A DNA stretch of 64,000 nt, from positions 177,840 to 241,839 of the forward strand of contig CACDZF010000001.1 of the NCBI GenBank assembly GCA_902557385.1. Direction: 5' to 3'. This DNA is from an uncultured Pelagibacteraceae bacterium (lineage in GTDB: Bacteria; Pseudomonadota; Alphaproteobacteria; Pelagibacterales; Pelagibacteraceae). The notes under the pieces were generated by a model. The model did not search any database. It was not told the DNA's origin and saw only the letters and a list, made by a program, of their open reading frames with translations. The position numbers and the translations under genes are program-made. Positions within the stretch are counted from its first letter, which is position 1. Every line of letters starts with the position of its first letter. Shown one piece after another: positions 1 to 7,477 of this stretch.

Positions 1-475
1 GTCAATTGATTTAAAACCTTTAAAAAGTGCAAAAAAAGAAGACTTTAAAAAGTGTTTAGATTTAAATTTTTTTCCTGCCATTGAAATTATTCAAAACCTA
101 CAAGATAATTTAAAAAAAAACAAAGGTTCAATTGTTCTTTTTTCTACAGTAGCAGTAAGAAAAGGTTTTACTAACCATGCTATTATTTCATCAGCAAAAG
201 GTGCAATTGAAGGACTGACAGTGTCTTTAGCTGCTGAGTTTGCTCCTAATATTAGAGTTAATTGTATTGCTCCAAGTTTAACAGATTCAAAAATGTCTAA
301 ATCAATATTAAAAAGTAAATTAATTTCCGATGGTATTGCAAAATCACATCCTATGAAAAGAATTGGAAAACCTGAAGACGCAGCATCAATGGCTAAATTC
401 TTGTTATCTGATGAAAGTCCATGGATAACTGGACAAATAATTGGTGTTGATGGTGGTAAATCGTCTCTAAGTTAA
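1..475 (+). CDS. SDR-family oxidoreductase, 5'-partial, lacking catalytic Tyr
   Basis: The 3' part of a short-chain dehydrogenase/reductase runs in from the left edge; reading starts in frame at base 2 and the true start lies outside the window. Visible SDR hallmarks are the GSIVLFSTVAV strand with the Ser/Thr region, the SSAKGAIEGL helix, RVNCIAPSLTDS after it, and the C-terminal block WITGQIIGVDGG. The usual YxxxK pair is broken: four residues before the Lys there is Ile (HAIISSAK), so the catalytic Tyr is absent. That argues against ordinary NAD(P)H oxidoreductase chemistry. It ends 15 bases before a DUF2805 gene and heads a photolyase-associated cluster. Family assignment is firm; function is not known. 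Confidence 0.85.
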   Translation, partial: SIDLKPLKSAKKEDFKKCLDLNFFPAIEIIQNLQDNLKKNKGSIVLFSTVAVRKGFTNHAIISSAKGAIEGLTVSLAAEFAPNIRVNCIAPSLTDSKMSKSILKSKLISDGIAKSHPMKRIGKPEDAASMAKFLLSDESPWITGQIIGVDGGKSSLS

Positions 476-490
476 TAACAAATAAACCTA

Positions 491-703
491 ATGAAGCCCT
501 ATATTGATGAAGTCATTGGAATGGCTTGGTCCGATAAAGTTTCATTTGAGGAAATTAAAAAAAAAACAGGCCTTAATGAAAAAGAAGTTATATCGGTAAT
601 GAGAAAAAATCTAAAAAAAAGAAGCTTCATCCTTTGGAGAAAGAGGGTTAGAGGCCGTCTTTCAAAACATAGAAAAAAAACTAAAAATAAATATGGATTT
701 TAA
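491..703 (+). CDS. DUF2805 / TIGR03643 family protein
   Basis: A 70-residue basic protein. The N-terminal half (EVIGMAWSDKVSFEEIKKKT, then LNEKEVISVMRKNLK) looks like a small helix-turn-helix. It ends in the family signature SFILWRKRVRGRLSKHRKK, rich in Arg and Lys. This matches the uncharacterised TIGR03643/DUF2805 family, which in marine bacteria commonly neighbours photolyase and cryptochrome genes. The stop overlaps the next gene by 11 bases, so the two are probably translationally coupled. A nucleic-acid-binding role is inferred from composition only; no experimental function is known to me. Confidence 0.85.
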   Translation: MKPYIDEVIGMAWSDKVSFEEIKKKTGLNEKEVISVMRKNLKKRSFILWRKRVRGRLSKHRKKTKNKYGF

Positions 704-1838
704 ACCTTCTCGAGATTTTGCTATTCAAGCACTTAATGAATTTATTGAAAAAAATCTTGTTGAATATTCTAGATTAAGAAATTTTGATTTTGGACCGGAT
801 AAAAGATCTAATGTTTCTTGTTTGTCACCCTATGTAACACATGGAGTTATTAGTGAGATAGAAATTATAAAAAAATCGTTAAAAAAATATTCTTTTGTAA
901 AGAATGAGAAATTTATTCAAGAAGTTTTGTGGAGAGTTTATTGGAAAGGATGGCTTGAGCTTAGACCTGATGTATGGACAGATTTTATTATAGATTTAAA
1001 TAAACTAAAACAGGAATACAAAAATAATAAAAATTATTTAGAGGCTATTGAAGGTAAAACCAAAATAGAATGCTTCAATACTTGGGTAAATGAATTAAAA
1101 AATTATAATTATCTTCATAATCATGCAAGAATGTGGTTTGCTAGTATTTGGATTTTTACTCTTGGTTTGCCTTGGCAACTAGGTGCAGAATTTTTTATGA
1201 GATACCTTTTTGATGGAGATAGCGCATCAAATACTTTTGGCTGGAGATGGGTCGCAGGCATTCAAACAAAAGGTAAAAATTATGTTGCTTTAGAATGGAA
1301 TATTAAAAAATTCACTAATAATAGATTTAGTAATATAAAACTTAAAGAAAATCCAGTTCCAGTCATTGATGATAGAAATTATCCAATTGTAAATAATGAC
1401 TTTATTAATGCAAATTTATCAAATAATCAGGATCTATTAATATTTGAAAATCATCTCTCGTTTGAAAAAAGTGATTTTAAAGATCATTCTTTTAAAAACC
1501 TTTATTTTGTATTTAACGAAAATGAAACAAGGCAAATAAAACTAGATGAAAAAGTTATAGATTTTAAAAAATCTCTAATTACCGACCAAATAGAAAATTT
1601 AAAAAATAAATCGTTAAATTGTAAAATGATTAATATTAAAGATCTCAAAGATATGAAGGAAAATCTGTTTGCTTTATATCCATCTGTTGGTGAAAATCTT
1701 GATTACATAAATTCTAATAATTTTAAGAATATTAATTTTTTATATAGAAAAATTGATCAGTATTCTTGGAAATATTGCAATAAAGGTTTTTTTAATTTTA
1801 AAAACTATATACCCAAGATAGTTCAAGAATTTATTTAG
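693..1838 (+). CDS. Photolyase/cryptochrome FAD-binding-domain protein with C-terminal alpha/beta-like region
   Basis: A 381-residue protein that begins directly in the FAD-binding helical domain of the photolyase/cryptochrome superfamily. Visible blocks are SRLRNFDFGPDKRSNVSCLS and PYVTHGVIS early, LWRVYWKGWLE near residue 90, then LHNHARMWFASIWIF and FDGDSASNTFGWRWVAG at about 140-190. These are the photolyase FAD-pocket segments. No N-terminal antenna-type alpha/beta domain precedes them. Instead about 140 residues follow the domain, with strand-helix character (KNLYFVFNE, then IENLKNKSLNCKMINIKDLK), which may be a rearranged alpha/beta domain. It is coupled to the DUF2805 gene upstream and converges on the DUF2256 gene. 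DNA repair or light-dependent activity is plausible but not shown. Confidence 0.85.
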   Translation: MDFKPSRDFAIQALNEFIEKNLVEYSRLRNFDFGPDKRSNVSCLSPYVTHGVISEIEIIKKSLKKYSFVKNEKFIQEVLWRVYWKGWLELRPDVWTDFIIDLNKLKQEYKNNKNYLEAIEGKTKIECFNTWVNELKNYNYLHNHARMWFASIWIFTLGLPWQLGAEFFMRYLFDGDSASNTFGWRWVAGIQTKGKNYVALEWNIKKFTNNRFSNIKLKENPVPVIDDRNYPIVNNDFINANLSNNQDLLIFENHLSFEKSDFKDHSFKNLYFVFNENETRQIKLDEKVIDFKKSLITDQIENLKNKSLNCKMINIKDLKDMKENLFALYPSVGENLDYINSNNFKNINFLYRKIDQYSWKYCNKGFFNFKNYIPKIVQEFI

Positions 1839-1956
1839 CAGAGCATCTTTTAGAACAATACTTCACTTGATTCCAATTTAGTCTCCATTTTTTTCTCCAA
1901 ACAAATGGTCTTTTACAAACTGAACAAGTTTTAGAAGGTAAATTTTGTTTTTTCAT
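1831..1956 (-). CDS. DUF2256 domain protein, 41 aa, zinc-finger-like
   Basis: A very short gene read on the minus strand: ATG at 1956-1954, stop TAA at 1833-1831. The 41-residue product has four cysteines in the pattern CxxC (11, 14) and CxxxC (34, 38). Between them lies the DUF2256 signature PFVWRKKWRLNWNQVKYCS. Its ATG overlaps the stop of the DCC gene as ATGA, and its own end overlaps the convergent FAD-domain gene by 8 bases. The four Cys suggest one bound zinc (inference). The DUF2256 match and the overlap with the upstream gene make it very likely real. Its role is unknown. Confidence 0.9.
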   Translation of the reverse strand: MKKQNLPSKTCSVCKRPFVWRKKWRLNWNQVKYCSKRCSAK

Positions 1957-2303
1957 TTTAGTTGGTGTTTATTTTTTAAAAATAAGAAATAGGCTATTAC
2001 TTCATAACCATAGTGGAATAAAACGAATAAAGGTTTAATTGAAAATATTTTAGCAAGGAAATTATATTTGGGAATTTTTGACCATATTATAATAAAAGCT
2101 TTTGCGCCCCCTATTACTTTTCCATCATCAATTACATGCAATCTTCTTAATAATTCTTCCTGTGATTTGGAGGTTAGTTTTAAAGCCGCTTCGTTATTTG
2201 TAATATCAATCCATTCTAAATTACTATCAGCAATTTTCTTGTAGTGATTTATCTCTAATCTACAAACATTACAGGAATTGTTAAAAAAAACTTTAATTGC
2301 CAT
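1953..2303 (-). CDS. DCC-family (DUF393) thiol-disulfide oxidoreductase-like protein
   Basis: A 116-residue protein opening with a thioredoxin-like strand and the motif FFNNSCNVCRLEI, a CxxC pair at the position of the DxxC/CxxC site of the DCC (DUF393) family. A middle segment LEWIDITNNEA and a C-terminal hydrophobic stretch (LFVLFHYGYEVIAYFLFL) complete the family pattern. The start overlaps the end of the upstream DPRP gene by 11 bases and the stop overlaps the DUF2256 start by 4, so the three form one minus-strand operon. A redox role is expected from the fold; the substrate is unknown. Confidence 0.85.
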   Translation of the reverse strand: MAIKVFFNNSCNVCRLEINHYKKIADSNLEWIDITNNEAALKLTSKSQEELLRRLHVIDDGKVIGGAKAFIIIWSKIPKYNFLAKIFSIKPLFVLFHYGYEVIAYFLFLKNKHQLK

Positions 2304-3789
2304 ATGTATTTTTATTAATAAATTTTTCTGCCTCTGACAATATTAATTTTTTTCTATCTGGTTTCATTTTATCAAAAACTCTAACCATCATTGAAAGTCT
2401 TGGATTTTTAATAAAAAAATTTCTATTTCTATTTATAAATCTCCAATACAAGCCGTCCATAGTGTTACACCACTCACCCTTTTTAAAATCCATCATTTTC
2501 ATAAAATAACTCGATCCACATATATAAGGCTTGGTTGCAAAAATCCCTCCATCGCTAAACAATCCCATGCCATAAACATTTGGTACCATCACCCAATCAG
2601 AAGAATCTACAAACATTTCCATAAACCATTGATAAACTTTTTTTGGTTTTATTTCACAAAGATTCATTATGTTTGAGAGTATCATTAATCTTTCAATATG
2701 GTGAGACCATCCATGTTTTAAAGCATTTTTGATCGCATAGTCTAATGGCGGCAATCCAGTAGTGCCGTCGTACCAAGAATTTTTCATTCTTCTATTTTGT
2801 TTAAAAAAATTTTTGCTTTCCATTTCTAAACTATAGTTCTGATATATGCCTCTCATAAATTCACGCCATCCAATAACTTGTCTTATGTAGCCTTCAAGTG
2901 AATTTATTTTAATTTTATTTTTTTTATTAAAATCTATAATTTTTTTAATTATCAAATCAGGTGTAACTAAACCTAAATTTATATACGGACTAAGAGCACT
3001 ATGAAAAAGAATATTATTTTCTTGATTGACCGCATCCTCATAATCACCAAATAAATTTGCTTTTTCTTTTATAAAAAAATTTAATAATTTAATTACTTCA
3101 TTGTATTCAGTAGCAAACCAAAAATCCTTTGTGCTACCAGGATGATTTTTGAAGAGTTTTTCAATTATAGGTGCTAAAATTTTCGTATGTTTTGTTTGAT
3201 TTACTTTCGGAAATTTTGGTATTGAAATATTCTTCGGAAGTTTATTTCTGTTATCTTCATCAAAGCTCCACTTCCCTCCCTCAGGAGTGCCATTTTTTTT
3301 CATTAAAATATTAAATTTTTGCCTTTTCTCCTTATAAAATGTTGCCATAAAAGGTTTTTTTGTTTTTGATAAATAACTTTTAAAATCTTCTCTAGAATTC
3401 AAAAACATTGGTGATTTTATATAATTCAATTTAATCTTTGATTTATTTATGAAAGTTTTAATTTTGGCCTCGAAAAACTTATCTTCAATTTCAAAACAAG
3501 TTATTTCCTGTATATTTTTAGATGAAATAACTCTTTTTAATTTTTCTATATAATTTTTTCTAAAATCTGTTGAGTCAATTCTTGAGTATTCTACTTTAAA
3601 TTTATCTACTTTTAAACTTTCAGCATACGAGCGCATAGAAGAAAGAAATAATAAAATTTTTAATTTGTGATGTTTTTCATATGAACACAACTCATAGTCT
3701 TCAGACATAAATACAATATGGTCATGCCTGTATTTATCTATGTTTTTCAAAGGGAATAATTGATTTCCAAGAATTAAAAGTAATTTCAT
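2293..3789 (-). CDS. DPRP-family photolyase/cryptochrome (PhrB/FeS-BCP-like)
   Basis: A 498-residue protein of the deoxyribodipyrimidine-photolyase-related family. It starts with the LLLILGNQLFP alpha/beta domain and has a central VIGWREFMRGIYQNY block near residue 310. The FAD/substrate-pocket run WFMEMFVDSSDWVMVPNVYG is followed by GLFSDGGIFATKPYICG and DGLYWRFI. In Fe-S bacterial cryptochromes/photolyases the segment after KPY carries a CxxC and a further Cys that ligate a 4Fe-4S cluster. Here that segment is short (SSYFMKMMDFKKGEWC) and the CxxC is missing. Either a cluster-free subgroup or different ligands is possible. It is the first gene of an operon with the DCC and DUF2256 genes. 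(6-4) photoproduct repair is inferred from the family. Confidence 0.88.
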   Translation of the reverse strand: MKLLLILGNQLFPLKNIDKYRHDHIVFMSEDYELCSYEKHHKLKILLFLSSMRSYAESLKVDKFKVEYSRIDSTDFRKNYIEKLKRVISSKNIQEITCFEIEDKFFEAKIKTFINKSKIKLNYIKSPMFLNSREDFKSYLSKTKKPFMATFYKEKRQKFNILMKKNGTPEGGKWSFDEDNRNKLPKNISIPKFPKVNQTKHTKILAPIIEKLFKNHPGSTKDFWFATEYNEVIKLLNFFIKEKANLFGDYEDAVNQENNILFHSALSPYINLGLVTPDLIIKKIIDFNKKNKIKINSLEGYIRQVIGWREFMRGIYQNYSLEMESKNFFKQNRRMKNSWYDGTTGLPPLDYAIKNALKHGWSHHIERLMILSNIMNLCEIKPKKVYQWFMEMFVDSSDWVMVPNVYGMGLFSDGGIFATKPYICGSSYFMKMMDFKKGEWCNTMDGLYWRFINRNRNFFIKNPRLSMMVRVFDKMKPDRKKLILSEAEKFINKNTYGN

Positions 3790-3865
3790 AATCTGAAGAA
3801 AAATATATATATCAAAAAAATATTTTTTCGATGCGGCAGGATCTCTCTATTTTTAATCCAATTTC

Positions 3866-4204
3866 TTAAATTGGTAAAATATGATTTCCTTCTGCGTTTA
3901 TATTGATTTCATAATCATTATAAACATGAGATATATCTAGATGAGCATAAAGATGTGGAAACATATTTCCATCTGATGCTTGCTCATATATTAAATTATT
4001 TAACTTTAATGCTTCAACTTTTAATAAAACTAAATCTTTTTGATTTAAAAAATATTTACTTAGTGTTCCTTTCAATTGATCTTTATTAGAAAAATGAATG
4101 AAACCATCCTCAATATCTTTTTTTGATCCTAAAAACTTGCCCTCTTTTTTTGCTTTAAGCCATTCGGCTTTAGTACAAATTTTATAAATAAATTCAAAGT
4201 CCAT
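3866..4204 (-). CDS. DUF952 domain-containing protein
   Basis: A 112-residue protein with the full DUF952 pattern: YKICTKAEWLKAKKEGKF near the start, DIEDGFIHFSNKDQL in the middle, DLVLLKVEALKL, then the terminal block FPHLYAHLDISHVY. DUF952 proteins are small, cytosolic and uncharacterised; structural similarity to ADP-ribose-handling folds has been suggested for some, so no reaction is assigned here. It lies 17 bases downstream of the carboxymuconolactone decarboxylase-like gene in the same direction and is probably the last gene of a three-gene transcript. Confidence 0.85.
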   Translation of the reverse strand: MDFEFIYKICTKAEWLKAKKEGKFLGSKKDIEDGFIHFSNKDQLKGTLSKYFLNQKDLVLLKVEALKLNNLIYEQASDGNMFPHLYAHLDISHVYNDYEININAEGNHILPI

Positions 4205-4221
4205 TTTTAACTTAAAATTTC

Positions 4222-4614
4222 TTATTTATAAATATTGTCTACCTCAACTTGATATGAGTCTACTAATTTATTATTTTTATTTGCCAGTCCAACTACCGCA
4301 AACATTTCTTTCAACATTTCATCAGTAGCTCCCTTTTTTTTTGCAGCTGCAGAGTGTGATTTAATACAATATTCACATCCGTTAGTTATAGATACCGCAA
4401 CATAGATAAGTTCTTTTGTTACCGGGTCTAAAGCACCTTTTTTCATAATTTCTTTCAAAGAATTCCAAGTTCTATCTAATTCATTAGGATCGTTTGCTAG
4501 CATTTTCCAAAAATTCGGAACTTCTGTAATTTGTCTTGTTGTTTTTATTTCATCATATATTTCTTTGACTTTTCCTTTAGCATTATTTTCTTCTATCGAT
4601 TTAAATATTGGCAT
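4222..4614 (-). CDS. Carboxymuconolactone decarboxylase / AhpD-like protein
   Basis: A 130-residue all-helical protein. The conserved core reads KELIYVAVSITNGCEYCIKSHSAAAKKKG, here given in two parts: KELIYVAVSITNG, then CEYCIKSHSAAAKK. It carries the redox CxxC and following His of AhpD-type alkylhydroperoxidase/CMD proteins. The N-terminal IFKSIEENNAKGKVKEIYDE is typical of peroxidase-related members. Probable function is peroxide or thiol chemistry as a small oligomer; a true decarboxylase role is not implied. It sits between the HisN-like and DUF952 genes with 25- and 17-base gaps. A purine-rich stretch just before the ATG (GGAGGAAAAA) gives a strong ribosome binding site. Confidence 0.85.
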   Translation of the reverse strand: MPIFKSIEENNAKGKVKEIYDEIKTTRQITEVPNFWKMLANDPNELDRTWNSLKEIMKKGALDPVTKELIYVAVSITNGCEYCIKSHSAAAKKKGATDEMLKEMFAVVGLANKNNKLVDSYQVEVDNIYK

Positions 4615-4639
4615 TTTTCCTCCTAAAAAAAAATTTAGA

Positions 4640-5446
4640 TTAATTTATTGCTGGTTTTAAAAGTTTCAACATTTTTTTGTGAATATTTCTATTTGAAGAA
4701 AACAAAATATTTCCAGCATATTTTGCATCTCTATTGTTCCACGTTGAACCAAATCCACCAGCTGCAGAAATGATTGGAATCACTGCGTGCAGATCCCAGA
4801 TTTTATTTTGACATTGAAGCACAACATCAATTTTACCTTCACAAAAATGCATATAGCTTAGAGCATCAAAACACGGAAACTGCATTAGTTTCAAAACTTT
4901 AGGAATTTTGCTTTGTTTTTTTAATGATAACCAGCCATGAAATGCTCCAGCAACTTTAATATTTTTAAAGCTAGCTTTTTTATTTACAAAAAGTTTTCTT
5001 TTTTTTCCTTTTTCAACAACGTATGCATTTTTTTTTGATGTATTAAAATAATATTTATTAAGCTCTGGAAAATTTGCTAGGCCAAGTATTGGATTTCCTT
5101 TATAATTTAATCCAATTAAATTGCTCCAGGTAGGGTTTCCAATTATAAATGATCTAGTTCCATCTATTGGATCAATAACCCAAGTAAAATCACTTTTAGT
5201 TTTTTTGTGGCCAAACTCTTCACCAATGATTTCATGTGAAGGAAATTTCTTTAGAATTTTAGTTCTAATAAACTTTTCAAAAGCTCTATCCGCTTTAGTC
5301 ACTGGATCGTAACCTTTGCCTTTGCTTTTATTAATTGCCTTAAAGGGTTTGTTTAATTTAAGATAATAAAACCTAGTCATATCTTTTGCTAGCCGATTTA
5401 AAAAACTAGCAAAAATCTTAATATTTTTTGAATTTAATTCAGACAT
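4640..5446 (-). CDS. Inositol monophosphatase-family phosphatase (HisN-type)
   Basis: A 268-residue Mg-dependent phosphatase. Metal-binding motifs are visible: HEIIGEEFGHK (Glu ligand), WVIDPIDGTRSFIIG (the DPxDGT site, about residues 90-105) and NKIWDLHAVIPIISAAGG near the C-terminus (WDxxA). In alphaproteobacteria this family includes the alternative histidinol-phosphate phosphatase HisN, and the length and GT-RSF variant fit that subgroup. Inositol or 3'-phosphoadenosine phosphatase remains possible. First gene of a likely transcript with the AhpD-like and DUF952 genes, divergent from the dioxygenase at 5514. Confidence 0.85.
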   Translation of the reverse strand: MSELNSKNIKIFASFLNRLAKDMTRFYYLKLNKPFKAINKSKGKGYDPVTKADRAFEKFIRTKILKKFPSHEIIGEEFGHKKTKSDFTWVIDPIDGTRSFIIGNPTWSNLIGLNYKGNPILGLANFPELNKYYFNTSKKNAYVVEKGKKRKLFVNKKASFKNIKVAGAFHGWLSLKKQSKIPKVLKLMQFPCFDALSYMHFCEGKIDVVLQCQNKIWDLHAVIPIISAAGGFGSTWNNRDAKYAGNILFSSNRNIHKKMLKLLKPAIN

Positions 5447-5513
5447 AAATGATCACATACTATTTTATTTATCTTGATTAAAGCTAAATTTTAAATAATC
5501 CTCAAAAAAGCAT

Positions 5514-6617
5514 ATGAAAATTGAACTAAATCAAAACAAGATTTTCTTAAATAACAACGGATCAATTGAGGAGATCCACCCTTTTTGGTTACGTGAAAGA
5601 GTGGATGGTGAAGAATTTTTAGATAAAGGTACTCAACAAAGATTATTTGACCCATCAACTATGAACGGAGAAATCATAGTTAAAAAAGCAGAAATTAAGA
5701 ATGGGTTTCTTGAAGTCAATTTTAATGATGGCGTTAAATCAAAACTAGATATAAATAAACTTGAAACTGAATTTTTAAATAAAGACACTGTTATAAAAGC
5801 AATACCCAAAAGAAAATGGGACTCTTCTCTAAAAAATGTAAAAAATTTTGAGTTTAAAGAAGGATTTTATGAGTCCAAAGAAATGCATGATTTATTAGTT
5901 TCTTTTTATGAGTATGGATTTGTAATTATAAAAAATGTTCCATCTGAAAATAATTATATAGTTAATTTTGCAAATTCAATTGGAAGTGTTAGAAGAACTA
6001 ACTTTGGAGAACATTTTAATGTTAAATCTAAATCAAATCCAAATGATTTAGCTTATACAACTTTACATCTAAGCCCACATACCGATAACCCCTATAGAAA
6101 TCCAGTTCCTTGTATTCAGTTATTACATTGTATAGAAAATGAAGTTAGTGGGGGTTATTCAACGCTAGTAGATGGTTTCACGGTTTCTGAAAAATTAAAA
6201 AAAGAAGATCCAGAAGCATATAAAATTCTTACAGAAGTAAAAGTGAGATTTAAATTTACAGATAAAAATGTAATGCTTGAAGACTGGGCAGAACTTATTC
6301 AATTGGATGAAGAAAAAAATTTTAAACAGGTAAGATTTAGTCCAAGATTGGATTATGTTCCTATACTAGAGAAAAAAAAATTAGATCAATATTATAAAGC
6401 ACGAAAAAAACTATCAGATATGTATAATTCAGAAAAAAATAGAATAGAATTTAAGTTAGCACCAAAAGATCTTATGATGATGGATAATTATAGAGTTTTG
6501 CACGGAAGAACAAAATATGATCCTGATGAAGGTAACAGATTTTTACAAGGTTGTTATATTGATTTTGATAGTACCGAAGGAAAATTAAGACATCTAAAAA
6601 GAAAATTCAAAATTTGA
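5514..6617 (+). CDS. gamma-Butyrobetaine dioxygenase-like 2OG-Fe(II) oxygenase
   Basis: A 367-residue two-domain enzyme. Residues 1-100 match the gamma-butyrobetaine hydroxylase-like N-terminal domain (HPFWLRERVDG); the rest is a TauD/TfdA jelly-roll. The iron ligands are visible as HLSPHTDNPY (H189/D191) and a distal His in MDNYRVLHGRTKY near 325, followed by an Arg for 2-oxoglutarate. Relatives hydroxylate gamma-butyrobetaine to carnitine or 2-trimethylaminoethylphosphonate (TmpA). The Zn-binding Cys of classical BBOX N-terminal domains are not seen here. Its stop overlaps a downstream EamA permease as TTGA. A quaternary-amine substrate is likely but not determined. Confidence 0.82.
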   Translation: MKIELNQNKIFLNNNGSIEEIHPFWLRERVDGEEFLDKGTQQRLFDPSTMNGEIIVKKAEIKNGFLEVNFNDGVKSKLDINKLETEFLNKDTVIKAIPKRKWDSSLKNVKNFEFKEGFYESKEMHDLLVSFYEYGFVIIKNVPSENNYIVNFANSIGSVRRTNFGEHFNVKSKSNPNDLAYTTLHLSPHTDNPYRNPVPCIQLLHCIENEVSGGYSTLVDGFTVSEKLKKEDPEAYKILTEVKVRFKFTDKNVMLEDWAELIQLDEEKNFKQVRFSPRLDYVPILEKKKLDQYYKARKKLSDMYNSEKNRIEFKLAPKDLMMMDNYRVLHGRTKYDPDEGNRFLQGCYIDFDSTEGKLRHLKRKFKI

Positions 6618-7477
6618 CTCTTCGCGACTCATTAATAGCTGCGATAGTTCCAATTTTTTTAGGATTTGGTTTTGTTGTTGCAAAGCCAGCAATGGAGCAT
6701 CTTCCTCCTTTTTTATTAATGGGTTTAAGGTTTACTTTTGTTGCATCACTTTTAATTTGGTGGTTTCCAATACCAAGAGGTTATCTTAAAAGAATATTTT
6801 TTGCTTCTCTTATAGCTAATACTCTTCAGTACAGTATTACCTACACTGGATTAAGTTTTATTGATGCTTCGGCTGCAGTATTACTTGTTCAAACTGAGGT
6901 TCCTTTCGGTGTTGTATTTGCATACTTTATGCTTAGAGAAAAACCAACAGTTAGAAGTTTAATTGGAATAGCTATTGCATTTGTTGGGGTCTATATTTTA
7001 ACTGGCTCACCAAATTTAGACGGCAAATTCATAGGTGTAAGTTTAGTAATTATAGGATCAGGCGTTTGGGCATTGGGTCAAGTTTTAGTAAAACCATTAA
7101 GTAAAAAAATAAATCCATTAACACTCGTTGCTTGGTTAGGTTTATTTTCTGGTCCGATATTAATAGGACTTTCTGCTATTTTTGACGGAAACCCAATTAA
7201 TTACTTTAAAGCTGCACCTTTTGAAGCTTGGATGATTGCGATTTATTTAGGATTTATTATGCAACCAATAACTTATGGCTGCTTCTACTATGTTTTAAAA
7301 AATAATCCTTTATACAAGGTATTGCCTATAGTTACTATGGGTATTCCACCCACAGGGCTTTTAGCAGCAATTTTTCTTTTAGGAGAAGAACCCACTAAAG
7401 AGCTATTCATCGGTGGGGCTATAATTATAATTGGAGTTATACTGATAGTTTTTAATAAGCCTCAAAAAAAAAATTAA
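6614..7477 (+). CDS. EamA/DMT-family permease
   Basis: A 287-residue inner-membrane protein with about ten hydrophobic segments in two EamA repeats. Typical markers are FVVAKPAMEHLPPFLLMGLR in the first helices and LGEEPTKELFIGGAIIIIGV near the C-terminus. The start is TTG at 6614, overlapping the TGA of the dioxygenase gene, so translation is probably coupled. DMT permeases move amino acids, nucleosides or other small organic molecules. Coupling to a betaine-type dioxygenase suggests that its substrate or product is the cargo, which is an inference. It converges on the CcdA-like gene with a 4-base overlap. Confidence 0.85.
   Translation: MTLRDSLIAAIVPIFLGFGFVVAKPAMEHLPPFLLMGLRFTFVASLLIWWFPIPRGYLKRIFFASLIANTLQYSITYTGLSFIDASAAVLLVQTEVPFGVVFAYFMLREKPTVRSLIGIAIAFVGVYILTGSPNLDGKFIGVSLVIIGSGVWALGQVLVKPLSKKINPLTLVAWLGLFSGPILIGLSAIFDGNPINYFKAAPFEAWMIAIYLGFIMQPITYGCFYYVLKNNPLYKVLPIVTMGIPPTGLLAAIFLLGEEPTKELFIGGAIIIIGVILIVFNKPQKKN

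Noticed and set aside
3790..3865. AT-only palindromes such as AAAAAATATTTTTT
   Set aside because: These are expected by chance in a genome this rich in A and T, and no downstream gene on either strand would use them as operators.
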